Shown: positions 53,476 through 62,267 of the stretch, in pieces | How positions within the stretch are numbered: the stretch's first letter is position 1 | Layout of the letters: every line of letters starts with the position of its first letter | Assembly: GCF_003574295.1 (NCBI RefSeq) | Contig: NZ_BHGK01000001.1 | Location: 1,240,001 to 1,304,000 of the forward strand | Source: Mediterraneibacter butyricigenes | Lineage (GTDB): Bacteria; Bacillota; Clostridia; Lachnospirales; Lachnospiraceae | Direction: 5' to 3' | Length of the DNA: 64,000 bases | Notes under the pieces: generated by a model | What the model was told of the DNA's origin: nothing | Database searches by the model: none | The model's input: only the letters and a program-made list of their open reading frames with translations | Program-made: the position numbers and the translations under genes

Positions 53476-53536
53476 ATGACGTTTGCAACGTAATTAATTT
53501 ATCACAAACATCTTCCTTTGTCAACTCTAAATCTCC

Positions 53537-53571
53537 AATGTCTTGTGCAATCAAAATGTCTTGTGCAATCA
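53537..53571. repeat. 17-bp tandem direct repeat
   Basis: AATGTCTTGTGCAATCA occurs exactly at 53537-53553 and 53555-53571 (18-bp period). It lies between tRNA-Ala and the end of the truncated MNT gene and may mark a small duplication. Confidence 0.8.
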
Positions 53572-53582
53572 CAGACTTTGGT

Positions 53583-53834
53583 TCATTGCTTCGCGCAAAT
53601 TAAAGCTTCTATTATATGTCTAAAATCATAGAACAGATCCACACTGTACAGTGTGGGCAATTCTTCTACTTTTTCCGTCAGTCCATCAAAATCTTTCACC
53701 CCGGTCACTGCAATATCGATATCACTTCTTTCTCTTGCGGTTCCTTTCGCCCTTGAGCCATATAACAATACTTCTTCTGCCTGAAATTCCCTGCAAAGTT
53801 TTGCTACTTTCTGTATCACTTCCTCGACTCTCAC
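53583..53834 (-). pseudogene. MNT-domain nucleotidyltransferase, C-terminally altered and without HEPN partner
   Basis: The 83-residue product has the signature GSRAKGTARERSDIDIAV and a third acidic position in VDLFYD. It then ends with FRHIIEALICAKQ, unlike the usual Ile/Gly-rich end of the family (compare the intact partner at 1-243). No HEPN gene adjoins it, and a tandem repeat follows the stop. It may be a frame-shifted remnant of a second HEPN-MNT pair, or a short stand-alone antitoxin. Confidence 0.6.
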
Positions 53835-53901
53835 TTTTCAGCATCCTTTCCTTCACTTTTTATACTATCTGTTTTCCTGTCACTTCATATCTCTCTGCAC
53901 G

Positions 53902-54714
53902 CTACATCGGCAACAAGATCCCCAACAACGGATTCTTTGTATACAGAAATGTCAGAAAACTGCTTTCTCCAATCATGGCAAAACACTGTGTTCCAAACTC
54001 TGTCGCATAAAACAGGGTCAAAACCAACATAAAGATCCACACCAGCAGAAGCGCAAACCCGATTCCAAGCACACCTCCCGCCATCCGGTTCAGGCCGTGC
54101 ACTACCGGAAGGTAAGAGATCAGATCCACTGCCGCCATCAGAGCTTTCACCAGAATCGACACAAACAGCAGAGTGATCAGAAACGCCACCAGATTGATGA
54201 TGGTATCTGCCACGTAGGCCGCCACATATTCCGGGAAGGTGGTCACGCCCAGTTCCTTATAGATTTCACTGTTGTTATTTTCCAGGATAGAATCCTTCAT
54301 AAACTCCGGAATCTTCGCCTCCTCTACCAGTTTGATCTGTGCATCCTTCGGCAGATCTCCCAGAAGCGTGGAAATTTCTTCGATTCCAAGCCCCAGATCC
54401 CCAAGATTTACATTTCCCAGATCTTCTGTCGAATAACCGGCCAGCGGTGTTCCGCTTAAGTCCACTCCGGAAAGTTCGTCCAGAGAAATGGACGGAAGAA
54501 ACATTTTCGCGCATTTATCCTGGATAATTTCATCCAAGGGTGTCCATTTGATCACTGCAGCGCTTACATACGGTGTCAGAAGAGACACCAGCGTAATCGT
54601 CAAAATCGCAGAAATCACCGTAATTCCAAGTCTGAAAAATCCTTTTGCCATTCCCAGCAGCACACCGAGAATAAATATTGCAATTACTACAAGCAACAAC
54701 CAATTCATATTCAT
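53902..54714 (-). CDS. CvpA-family membrane protein
   Basis: The 270-residue protein has four hydrophobic spans, an N-terminal region LVVIAIFILGVLLGMAKG typical of CvpA, and an unusually long loop (about 60-160) between spans 2 and 3. CvpA proteins have been linked to colicin V secretion and envelope stress; the molecular role is poorly known. It starts 6 nt after the DUF5711 stop, so the two form an operon. Confidence 0.82.
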   Translation of the reverse strand: MNMNWLLLVVIAIFILGVLLGMAKGFFRLGITVISAILTITLVSLLTPYVSAAVIKWTPLDEIIQDKCAKMFLPSISLDELSGVDLSGTPLAGYSTEDLGNVNLGDLGLGIEEISTLLGDLPKDAQIKLVEEAKIPEFMKDSILENNNSEIYKELGVTTFPEYVAAYVADTIINLVAFLITLLFVSILVKALMAAVDLISYLPVVHGLNRMAGGVLGIGFALLLVWIFMLVLTLFYATEFGTQCFAMIGESSFLTFLYTKNPLLGILLPM

Positions 54715-54720
54715 TTTCTC

Positions 54721-55863
54721 CTACTTCAGCTTCACTTTCTTTACCTTATTTGCATCCAGCAACAGATACTGATTCGTTCCGGAAAGCGGCACGATCTCCG
54801 TGGTTTCCATTCCCAGATCTCCCTGGAATTTCTTGTGTCCGCTCTTCGTGAAGATCACCGCCTTGCTTCCCTCAAACAGCAAGACTTCTTTTCCGGAAAT
54901 CTTTACATTTCCGTATTCCCCTTTCATGGATTCCGACAGGATCTGCTTACCGTTTTTATTGTACAGCCGCAGTTCATAACCGGCAGACTCACTGTTCTTT
55001 AAAATGAATCCGAGATAATCTTTGGAATGGAAAGAACTGCGGATCTCTTTGTCCAGTTTGACCGTTGTCTTCTTCTCCGGGATCTGTGTTCCTTCATAAA
55101 TATCAAAATGATCATCCGCCACTGCCACACTGGTCTGGCTGTCCCAGAAAAACAGTTCCGGCACGATCGCCGTTTTATAATCTGTCTCCGACACCTGATT
55201 GTCGGTCTTGCTCTGACCCACGGAGCCGAAATTGTAATAAACCACTCTGGAAGAAATGGCACCATCTTTTAACGTCATATAAGAGACTGCCATCAGATTG
55301 GCATCTTCCGAAAGTGCTACCGCCATCGGATAGCCGGAATTCTGGAAGGTCGCCTGTGTCTCTACCAGTACATTTCCCGCAATATCATAGGTCACAATCT
55401 TCGGAGAACTCTCCTGTTTTAAGATCACCGCCGTGATTCCCTGATTGGAGATTGCCACCTGCTCGATCGGCAGATTGGTGGAAATTTCTCCCAGCAGGCC
55501 ACCCTTATTAAAGACCATCAGCGAATTACCGCCCCGATCCGCCACCGCGAATGCCTTTTCGTTGGTCACGATCATCGGTGCATTGAACTGCGCCGGCTGA
55601 TTCCACTGCTCTTCATTTTTCTGATTCAGGAAGATCACACCGTCTCTGCTGTAGCGCACCACCCCGTCTGCAAATTCTTTATAGCTGTAATTATCTTCTC
55701 CCTCTGCGGAATAATCTTTCACCACTGCTGTCTTTGTATAAGTCGTAAACTGTCCCACCAGACGGTAGATCCCAAACAGCACCAGCAGGATCACTGCCGC
55801 GATCAGGACTTTCTTCCGGTTGGCTTTCAGAATTCCAATCCATTTTCTAATTCGAAAAATCAT
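54721..55863 (-). CDS. DUF5711-family membrane-anchored beta-propeller-like protein
   Basis: The 380-residue protein has one N-terminal membrane span (about 18-38) with a basic flank, then an extracellular region of repeated short beta-strands, consistent with the propeller expected for DUF5711. The family is common in Lachnospiraceae and has no known function. It pairs with CvpA downstream, which suggests an envelope role (inference). The 231 nt upstream to 56094 shows nothing further. Confidence 0.75.
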   Translation of the reverse strand: MIFRIRKWIGILKANRKKVLIAAVILLVLFGIYRLVGQFTTYTKTAVVKDYSAEGEDNYSYKEFADGVVRYSRDGVIFLNQKNEEQWNQPAQFNAPMIVTNEKAFAVADRGGNSLMVFNKGGLLGEISTNLPIEQVAISNQGITAVILKQESSPKIVTYDIAGNVLVETQATFQNSGYPMAVALSEDANLMAVSYMTLKDGAISSRVVYYNFGSVGQSKTDNQVSETDYKTAIVPELFFWDSQTSVAVADDHFDIYEGTQIPEKKTTVKLDKEIRSSFHSKDYLGFILKNSESAGYELRLYNKNGKQILSESMKGEYGNVKISGKEVLLFEGSKAVIFTKSGHKKFQGDLGMETTEIVPLSGTNQYLLLDANKVKKVKLK

Positions 55864-56093
55864 ATCTGTCCCCTTTTATCTTGCTTTCTGCCCTTCTCTT
55901 CCTCGCTTTCTGCTCGGTCATGCATTTTGCTTATTATAACACATCTTTCCTTATTTTCAAAAGCGAAACCGACTCTGAGAAATCTGCCTGCTTTCCTCCG
56001 CTTTTCATTGAAAAAATTCAACAACCAGAATCAGACTATCACAAATAAACCTTTACATTTTACACAAAAAGCACACAGGACACCTAAAACGCC

Positions 56094-56124
56094 TTGACCT
56101 CAAGTCAACTTCAGGTAGTATAAT
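56094..56124 (+). promoter_or_regulatory. MerR-type promoter/operator of the DXS-like gene
   Basis: TTGACC (56094-56099) and TATAAT (56119-56124) are spaced by 19 nt, the over-long spacer that MerR-family activators correct by DNA twisting. Inside it lies a near-perfect dyad, ACCTCAAGT-CA-ACTTCAGGT (56097-56116), with one mismatch. This resembles the SoxR box. A strong ribosome-binding site, AAGGAGGG, and the ATG at 56168 follow. No merR-type gene is present in the window. Confidence 0.8.
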
Positions 56125-56167
56125 AAACATGCAATTTTGACACACTGTTTTTAAGGAGGGTTTATTT

Positions 56168-57922
56168 ATGTATATAGAAACTATCAACGGCCCAGAAGAC
56201 GTGAAGAAGCTTTCCATCGACCAGCTTCCGGCTCTCGCAGAAGAAATGCGCGCGGCTCTTTTAAAGCGTGCCAGCATCCATGGCGGACATTTCGGTCCCA
56301 ACTTCGGAATCGTCGAGGCGACCATCGCCATGCACTATGTATTTGAGTCTCCGAAGGATAAAATGGTCTTCGATGTGTCCCACCAGGTTTATCCCCACAA
56401 GATGCTGACCGGACGGAAAGAAGCCTATCTTTCTGAAGAACATTATGATGATGTATCCGGTTACAGCAATCCGACTGAAAGCGTCCACGACCATTTTACC
56501 GTAGGGCATACTTCCACATCCGTCAGCCTTGCCTGCGGTCTTGCAAAAGCCAGAGACCTGAAGCAGGAAGCCGGAAATGTCATCGCCATCATCGGAGACG
56601 GTTCCTTAAGCGGCGGTGAAGCTCTGGAAGGTCTGGATTATGCAGCGGAGCTGGGCGGAAATCTGATCATCGTCATCAATGATAATGACATGTCCATCGC
56701 AGAAAATCATGGCGGTCTTTATCAGAATCTGAAACTGCTTCGGGAAACCAACGGTCAGGCAGACTGTAACCTGTTCAAGGCCATGGGACTGGATTATCTT
56801 TACGTCGATCACGGAAATGACGTTGCAGACCTGATTCAGGCATTTCAGAAAGTAAAGGATATCGACCATCCGATCGTTGTCCACATCAATACGTTAAAAG
56901 GAAAAGGATATGCACCTGCCGAGCAGCATAAAGAAAACTGGCATTTCAGTGGCCCGTTCCATATCGAAACCGGCGAGCCGCTCTATGAAATGACTGAGGA
57001 AGATTATTCCGATATTTCCGTCAACTATCTGCTGAAAAAGATGAAAGAAGATCCGACCGTCGTTGCCATCACTTCCGGAACTCCGACTGTCATGGGATTT
57101 ACCGAGGACAAGAGACAGGAAGCCGGAAAACAGTTTGTGGATGTTGGAATCGCAGAAGAAACCGCAGTCGCACTGGCATCCGGAATCGCCGCAAACGGCG
57201 GAAAACCGGTATACGGCGTTTACAGCACCTTTGTACAGCGTACCTACGATCAGATTTCCCAGGATCTGTGCATCAACAGCAATCCTGCAACTATCGTCAC
57301 ATTCTGGGGCAGTGTCTTTGGAATGAATGATGTGACCCATCTTGGACTGTACGATATTTCCATGATGGCAAATATTCCGAACCTGGTCTATCTGGCTCCG
57401 ACCACCAAGGAAGAGTATCTGGCTATGCTGGACTGGAGTATCGAACAGACCGATTACCCGGTTGCCATCAAATTGCCGGGCGGCAGTGTGATTTCCGACG
57501 GAAAAGAAGTCACCAAAGATTTCAGCAAGCTGAATACCTACGAAGTCACCAGACATGGCAGCCGTGTTGCAATCCTTGGACTCGGTACCTTCTATGGACT
57601 TGGAAATGAAGTTGCTGAATCCCTGAAAAAGGAAAATGATCTGGATGCAACCGTCATCAATCCTTACTATATTACAGGACTGGATACCAAGCTTCTGGAA
57701 TCCCTGAAAAAAGATCACGACATTGTCATTACCATCGAAGATGGTATGCTGGATGGCGGATTCGGAGAGAAGATTGCCAGATTTTACGGAGATTCCGACC
57801 TGAAAGTCTTAAACTTTGGTGTCAGAAAAGAATTCCCGGATCGCTACGATCTTAATGAACTTCTGAAAGAAAATCATCTGACCAAAGAGCAGATCGTCGC
57901 TGACATACAGGCGCTTCTGTAA
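56168..57922 (+). CDS. DXS-like thiamine-diphosphate transketolase family enzyme
   Basis: The 584-residue protein has the DXS layout: HGGHFGPNFGIVEATIA, the ThDP motif IGDGSLSGGE through INDNDMSI, and the C-terminal transketolase domains with GIAEETAVALASGIA. 1-Deoxy-D-xylulose 5-phosphate synthase feeds isoprenoids, thiamine and pyridoxal. It is about 40 residues shorter than typical DXS and differs at several conserved positions (DVSHQVYPHK for DVGHQ.Y.HK, GHTSTSVS for GHSSTSIS, ENHGG for PNVGA). It may be a second DXS or a relative with another ketol-donor reaction. It stands alone, behind a MerR-type promoter and before a strong terminator. Confidence 0.8.
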   Translation: MYIETINGPEDVKKLSIDQLPALAEEMRAALLKRASIHGGHFGPNFGIVEATIAMHYVFESPKDKMVFDVSHQVYPHKMLTGRKEAYLSEEHYDDVSGYSNPTESVHDHFTVGHTSTSVSLACGLAKARDLKQEAGNVIAIIGDGSLSGGEALEGLDYAAELGGNLIIVINDNDMSIAENHGGLYQNLKLLRETNGQADCNLFKAMGLDYLYVDHGNDVADLIQAFQKVKDIDHPIVVHINTLKGKGYAPAEQHKENWHFSGPFHIETGEPLYEMTEEDYSDISVNYLLKKMKEDPTVVAITSGTPTVMGFTEDKRQEAGKQFVDVGIAEETAVALASGIAANGGKPVYGVYSTFVQRTYDQISQDLCINSNPATIVTFWGSVFGMNDVTHLGLYDISMMANIPNLVYLAPTTKEEYLAMLDWSIEQTDYPVAIKLPGGSVISDGKEVTKDFSKLNTYEVTRHGSRVAILGLGTFYGLGNEVAESLKKENDLDATVINPYYITGLDTKLLESLKKDHDIVITIEDGMLDGGFGEKIARFYGDSDLKVLNFGVRKEFPDRYDLNELLKENHLTKEQIVADIQALL

Positions 57923-57950
57923 ACTTTCTTAAAAGTTTTATATTTATAAA

Positions 57951-58022
57951 CAGCCAGAAAAACCTGAGGCACGCCTTTTCCTTAAGGCCTGCCCCTTTCA
58001 GGTTTTCCTGGCTGCTTTATTT
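57951..58022 (+). terminator. Terminator of the DXS-like gene
   Basis: CAGCCAG at 57951 pairs with CTGGCTG ending at 58014. AACCTGA/TCAGGTT and AGGC/GCCT pairs lie inside, forming one long hairpin. TTTATTTT follows. Confidence 0.85.
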
Positions 58023-58108
58023 TCTCCGTACATTTCGGCGAAATCCACTGCCTGTTGCGAACTATGCGCCAGAATTTTCGCGATTTTTTCCTGCACCTGC
58101 CCTTTCCT

Positions 58109-59317
58109 TTACGGCAGTACCAGCTTCTGCCCGATATAGATCAGATTTCCGTCTGACAATCCATTCATTTTACAAATGGAATCCACGTGAGACACATCTC
58201 CATACATTTTTTTACTGATAATCGCAAGCGTGTCCCCTTTTTCCACAACATAAACTCCATTACTTCCATTTGCTCCGTCATTTTCGCTTTGTTCGGATTC
58301 GGTTCCATTTCCTGCTGCCTCTTCCTGTCCGATGGTTCCTGTCGTTCCTTCCGATTCCTCCGTCACCGCCGTAACCGCTCCGCTGGAGACTGCTGCCGTC
58401 TCATTGTCCCCGGATGCATCCGGACTTTTCCCATTCTGTCCATCGCTTCCCTCTGCTGAAGTACCGTCTACATTCTGCACACTGCTGCCATTTTCACCGG
58501 AATTCGGCGCCGAATTGTTTGCGCTTTCATCCGTCTCCACTCCGCTCTTTGCCAAATCCAGGGCAGACTGCACGGCTTTCAGTTTGTCAAAATTGTTGAC
58601 CGTGGTCACACCCATGATCAACATGACCAGAATCAGAACCGCACTGGCAGTATACATCATTTTTGCCGCACGCCGCTGCGCCCTTTGCTCTTCTCTTGCC
58701 CTTACCACACTCCGAAAGTCTTTTGCAACACGATCTTCCACAGTTTCCGAGGGACACACGCCATTTCGTTTTCTGCTGGAGATCATATAATTCTGCATGC
58801 TCGGATTTTTTTCATAGTAGGTATAATGTCCGCCAATCTCCATCAGATCATTGAACTTGTACGTGTAATACACCTCCTCCCGTTCCAGAGCATCCTTTAA
58901 AACCAGAATGCTGTTCTTCTTCTCAAAGGATTTCCGGTGTATTTTCAGCATACCCGGATCAAGGGTCAACGCATCTTCCGGTCTTGCTACAAACCAGCCC
59001 ATAATTTCCCCATCTTCAAAATACTGCTTACAGTCTTCATATCCATTCTTCCAGGTGTCCTCATCGATGTATAATTCCTGGTCGTTCCGCTTCAATTCGT
59101 GCATCTGGACTGCACCGTGGATAAAAACATATTCCTCTTCTTCTGTTTCCTGCATTTCTCCGATCAAAAATGCGCCAACCGGCTCTGCCTGCGCTTTTTC
59201 ACACAATTGCGTAAAAAAGGTATCCACATAATCTTCCACATAGATTTTTGGAGTATCGCTGACATTTCCGATCTGACGCACATTTCTTGGCAGTTGTCGT
59301 TGTAGTTGTCGTTCCAT
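58109..59317 (-). CDS. Membrane protein with cytoplasmic MPN-like domain and extracellular LysM
   Basis: The 402-residue protein has an N-terminal globular domain (about 1-175), one membrane span (about 225-245), a long Ser/Gly/Glu/Asn-rich linker (250-350) and a C-terminal LysM domain (VVEKGDTLAIISKKMYGD) that binds peptidoglycan. The N-terminal domain has the strand order of MPN/JAB proteins (VGAFLIGEMQE, VFIHGAVQM, GWFVARP), but the HxH and acidic zinc ligands are missing. I chose the ATG at 59317 behind GAGGTGA over a GTG at 59326. It could link a cytoplasmic signal to the wall. The function is unknown. Confidence 0.75.
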   Translation of the reverse strand: MERQLQRQLPRNVRQIGNVSDTPKIYVEDYVDTFFTQLCEKAQAEPVGAFLIGEMQETEEEEYVFIHGAVQMHELKRNDQELYIDEDTWKNGYEDCKQYFEDGEIMGWFVARPEDALTLDPGMLKIHRKSFEKKNSILVLKDALEREEVYYTYKFNDLMEIGGHYTYYEKNPSMQNYMISSRKRNGVCPSETVEDRVAKDFRSVVRAREEQRAQRRAAKMMYTASAVLILVMLIMGVTTVNNFDKLKAVQSALDLAKSGVETDESANNSAPNSGENGSSVQNVDGTSAEGSDGQNGKSPDASGDNETAAVSSGAVTAVTEESEGTTGTIGQEEAAGNGTESEQSENDGANGSNGVYVVEKGDTLAIISKKMYGDVSHVDSICKMNGLSDGNLIYIGQKLVLP

Positions 59318-59366
59318 TATACTCACCTCATTACCCTGATATACGGTTATTCGCAGGAGGAGTCAC

Positions 59367-59404
59367 AATCTCACCAAAAGGGGCTTGTCCCTTTTGGTGA
59401 GATT
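59367..59404. terminator. 16-bp perfect hairpin between two envelope genes
   Basis: AATCTCACCAAAAGGG (59367-59382) pairs with 59389-59404 around GCTTGT. It lies upstream of the LysM gene and downstream of the surface-protein gene. Neither strand has a long T-tract, so its role as terminator is uncertain. Confidence 0.55.
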
Positions 59405-59532
59405 TTCCTCTGCTGTCTCTCAAGATAGCATAATGAAGCGGTGTATTTTATCGTTTGGTGTCGTAGCAATCCGACAAATTCTCCCGGCACAAGACGAAAA
59501 AGCTTCACAGTACCTTTTGTCATATGACTGGC

Positions 59533-59562
59533 AAAAAAGGTGCCGCACAAAGTACGACACCT
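59533..59562 (-). terminator. Terminator of the surface-protein gene
   Basis: A 10-bp stem with G-U pairs (59539-59548 with 59553-59562 region, short loop) is followed by six T on the minus strand (59533-59538). It lies 34 nt past the stop. Confidence 0.82.
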
Positions 59563-59595
59563 ATCCTCAATCTGCTTTATACATTTTACATATAT

Positions 59596-61383
59596 CTATC
59601 TTCTCTTCTTCATCACACCGGATCCGCCAACCAGCGCAACACCAAATAACAACATCATCACATACAGTTCCGCAGAACCATAATCCCCGGTTTTTGCTGC
59701 CGAAGTTTTCGATTTATTCTTCTTCTGATCCTTTGAAGCCGTATTGGCTTTGTTCTGATCTTTCGTGTTCTCCGGTTTCTTCACCTTGTCATCGTTGTCT
59801 GAACCGGAGGACGGTTTTTCCCCATTATTGCCACTCTCTGCTTTCCCTGCAATGGCGTAATTGGAAAAACTTGTAGTCTCAAAGGTGATGGTCTGTGTCG
59901 CACTGTCATAAATAGCTGGCAGAATCTCGTAAGTTCCGTCATGCTTTTCATGGACAATCACGATTTTCTTTCCATCCACGCCCTGAGCCAGTTGAAGTTT
60001 TACAGTTGCACTGTTTTTCAGCGTATTCAGACTGTTGTTCCAAACCTCATCGGCCGTTCCTTTGTATAACACCTGATCCAGATCCAGATTCAGATAAGAA
60101 GCAATCTGATAGTCCGTTGCAGCCTTTGCAAACTCTGCTTTCTGCGCTTCTGTCAGTTCTGCATCTTTTACGGATAACACCACGGAACCGGACGCAATCT
60201 CGGAATCGTCAATCTGGATTTCACCGGTTTTCACCTCGGTTGAAGCCGTTACCACTTTATCCTCCACTTCCTCGAAGATTCCACAAATATGAACGTTGGT
60301 GTCCGGCATAATATACTCTAAGGTTGACTGTTCTTCCCGGGCGGTCAGCTTCTCATCGTTGATCAGCAGTGCCGTCAGTTGATATCCGTAGTCCGGTGTC
60401 ATCCGGAAAATCACTTTGGAGCCCGGAAGGATCGATGCCCAACCATAATTTTTCACCATGTCCTGCTTTACATTATCCAGTCCCACAGAGTTTCCATCTG
60501 CATCCTGCACATCCAGGATTTCAATGGTTCCATGTTTCAGCAATTCATCGTCTTTGAGCGAAGTATTATGCTCTTTTTCCGATTCCCAGATAATCGTTCT
60601 CGGTACTTCTGTCTGATCTTTCCGCATGGTCACGACAATATCGTAAGACGAAGCCGGTGCCACACTAAACGCAAGCGTATCTTTCGTTCCCTCCGGGATT
60701 GCGATCGACTGGCCATTCACCGTTATCGTTCCGATCTCTCCGGCTCCAAAAGCCAGTTGGATCTGAAGAAGATTGTTGATATCTCCGCTTGCATATCCTT
60801 TTCCAACCCCTGTGATATTGCTGCCTTCATTTCCGATCCGTTCTGTATTCAGCCTGATATTCATGCCAAACCCATCAAAGGTTCCGTGGATGGATATTTT
60901 ATCCGGGTAAGTCGGTCCCGGCGTCGGTGGTCCATATTTTTCCAGTCGGATTTTTAAAGTTTCTCCATCCCAATACTTTAGAGAATCCAATACAACATAT
61001 TGATTCCTGCTGACATCCATGGGCTCTTCTCCGACATATAACATCGCACCGGTATAGCCGGAACCGGATTCGATGGAATCCGCACCGGGTCTGACATACA
61101 GGAAGTAGTTCTCTGCATTCAGATCGATCTTCAGGTCATTGGATGCCGGCAAATCCACTTTTGTATAGGTACCCTCATCGGTTCTGTAGCACAGTCCGAT
61201 CTTATAATAAATCCCATCGCCGACATTATAAATCACCTCATTGTCCTGAAAGGTCGGATTATCGATAAAGTTCAGTGTTACTTCGGTTTTGTCATAGGCA
61301 TAAGCTTCTGTGTGCACGGACAATATGGATAGTATCATCGCAAGACACAGGCACAGACATATGCTGATCCGCATTTTCTTCAT
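59596..61383 (-). CDS. Cell-surface protein with KTGD-type sorting signal
   Basis: The 595-residue protein has a signal peptide (residues 1-28) and a beta-rich extracellular body with a bacterial-repeat-like block near residues 285-375 (LNDEKLTAREEQS, MPDTNVHICGIFEE). A Ser/Lys/Asn-rich linker (about 520-560) follows, then AAKTGD, a hydrophobic span and KKRR. The tail fits the sortase signal variant common in Lachnospiraceae. No catalytic domain is visible. It may be anchored by the class B sortase at 30278. A similar tail occurs at 63762. Confidence 0.8.
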   Translation of the reverse strand: MKKMRISICLCLCLAMILSILSVHTEAYAYDKTEVTLNFIDNPTFQDNEVIYNVGDGIYYKIGLCYRTDEGTYTKVDLPASNDLKIDLNAENYFLYVRPGADSIESGSGYTGAMLYVGEEPMDVSRNQYVVLDSLKYWDGETLKIRLEKYGPPTPGPTYPDKISIHGTFDGFGMNIRLNTERIGNEGSNITGVGKGYASGDINNLLQIQLAFGAGEIGTITVNGQSIAIPEGTKDTLAFSVAPASSYDIVVTMRKDQTEVPRTIIWESEKEHNTSLKDDELLKHGTIEILDVQDADGNSVGLDNVKQDMVKNYGWASILPGSKVIFRMTPDYGYQLTALLINDEKLTAREEQSTLEYIMPDTNVHICGIFEEVEDKVVTASTEVKTGEIQIDDSEIASGSVVLSVKDAELTEAQKAEFAKAATDYQIASYLNLDLDQVLYKGTADEVWNNSLNTLKNSATVKLQLAQGVDGKKIVIVHEKHDGTYEILPAIYDSATQTITFETTSFSNYAIAGKAESGNNGEKPSSGSDNDDKVKKPENTKDQNKANTASKDQKKNKSKTSAAKTGDYGSAELYVMMLLFGVALVGGSGVMKKRR

Positions 61384-61736
61384 AGCATTCTCCCTTTGTA
61401 CTTCTCTGTCATCCTTTGTCGTTTCCCCGTTCTGTCTCCCAATCAGACAGACTTGTTCTTTTTAAGTATATCAGAAGATATTTTTCATGACAACGTCCAT
61501 TTCCCTTACAAAACGGACACTGATTCGACAGGAAAAATGTTGCGTTTCTCCTGTCGTTGTGCAAACACAGGTTGAAACAGCTATTTTGAGGCATAACTTT
61601 CAAATTGCAAATTTGCAATCATCCTGCCACGGATATATTTTTCTATGCTATGTTTCACATTTCTTTTGCAACTCCGTCTTGTATCACAATCTGCAAAGTG
61701 CTATGATATCTCCGGGAAAACAGGAGGACTGATTTT
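61384..61736. other. Intergenic region with a perfect 16-bp palindrome
   Basis: This divergent region separates the surface-protein gene (minus) from the HD/MATE genes (plus). It contains ATTGCAAATTTGCAAT, a perfect palindrome at 61604-61619, about 120 nt upstream of the HD gene. I see no gene in it. The palindrome is a good candidate operator for the downstream efflux operon. Confidence 0.55.
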
Positions 61737-62267
61737 ATGTTTTATCAGACATTCAAAGAAAAACGACACAAACTCCATCAGGATTTTTATGATACCGTCC
61801 GGGATCTGGCAAAGCATCCGGTCGTACGACAGATGCGCCTTTTTCCCCAGCACGGAGACACCAACTGTTACCGGCACTGTTTAAATGTAGCTTTTTATAA
61901 CTATCTGCTCTGCCGACTGCTTCATCTGGATGCCCGCTCTGCCGCAAGAGCCGCTATGCTCCATGACTTGTTTCTATATGACTGGCATACTCACGCCGCC
62001 CAGACCGGGGAACATTTTCACGGATTGACACATCCAAGAACCGCCTATGAAAACGCCAGAAAGCATTTTCACTTAAATCCGACAGAAAAGGATGTGATCC
62101 TGACTCACATGTGGCCGGTCACACCCCTTGCAATCCCGCATACTCCGGAAGGTTGGATCACCATCTTCTCCGATAAGTACTGCGGAGCCTGCGAAACCGG
62201 ACATCGGCGCAAACTCCCGAGACACAGGAACACCGCGAATCACAGGAAAGGAAACCATCTCTCATGA
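61737..62267 (+). CDS. HD-domain protein (predicted metal-dependent phosphohydrolase)
   Basis: The 176-residue protein has His in YRHCLNVA, the HD pair in MLHDLFLYDW and a later THMWP segment, consistent with a small HD-domain fold. Such enzymes hydrolyse nucleotides or phosphoesters, but no substrate can be named. The stop overlaps the MATE start by 4 nt, so the two are coupled. The C-terminal 25 residues are basic and low in complexity. Confidence 0.82.
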   Translation: MFYQTFKEKRHKLHQDFYDTVRDLAKHPVVRQMRLFPQHGDTNCYRHCLNVAFYNYLLCRLLHLDARSAARAAMLHDLFLYDWHTHAAQTGEHFHGLTHPRTAYENARKHFHLNPTEKDVILTHMWPVTPLAIPHTPEGWITIFSDKYCGACETGHRRKLPRHRNTANHRKGNHLS

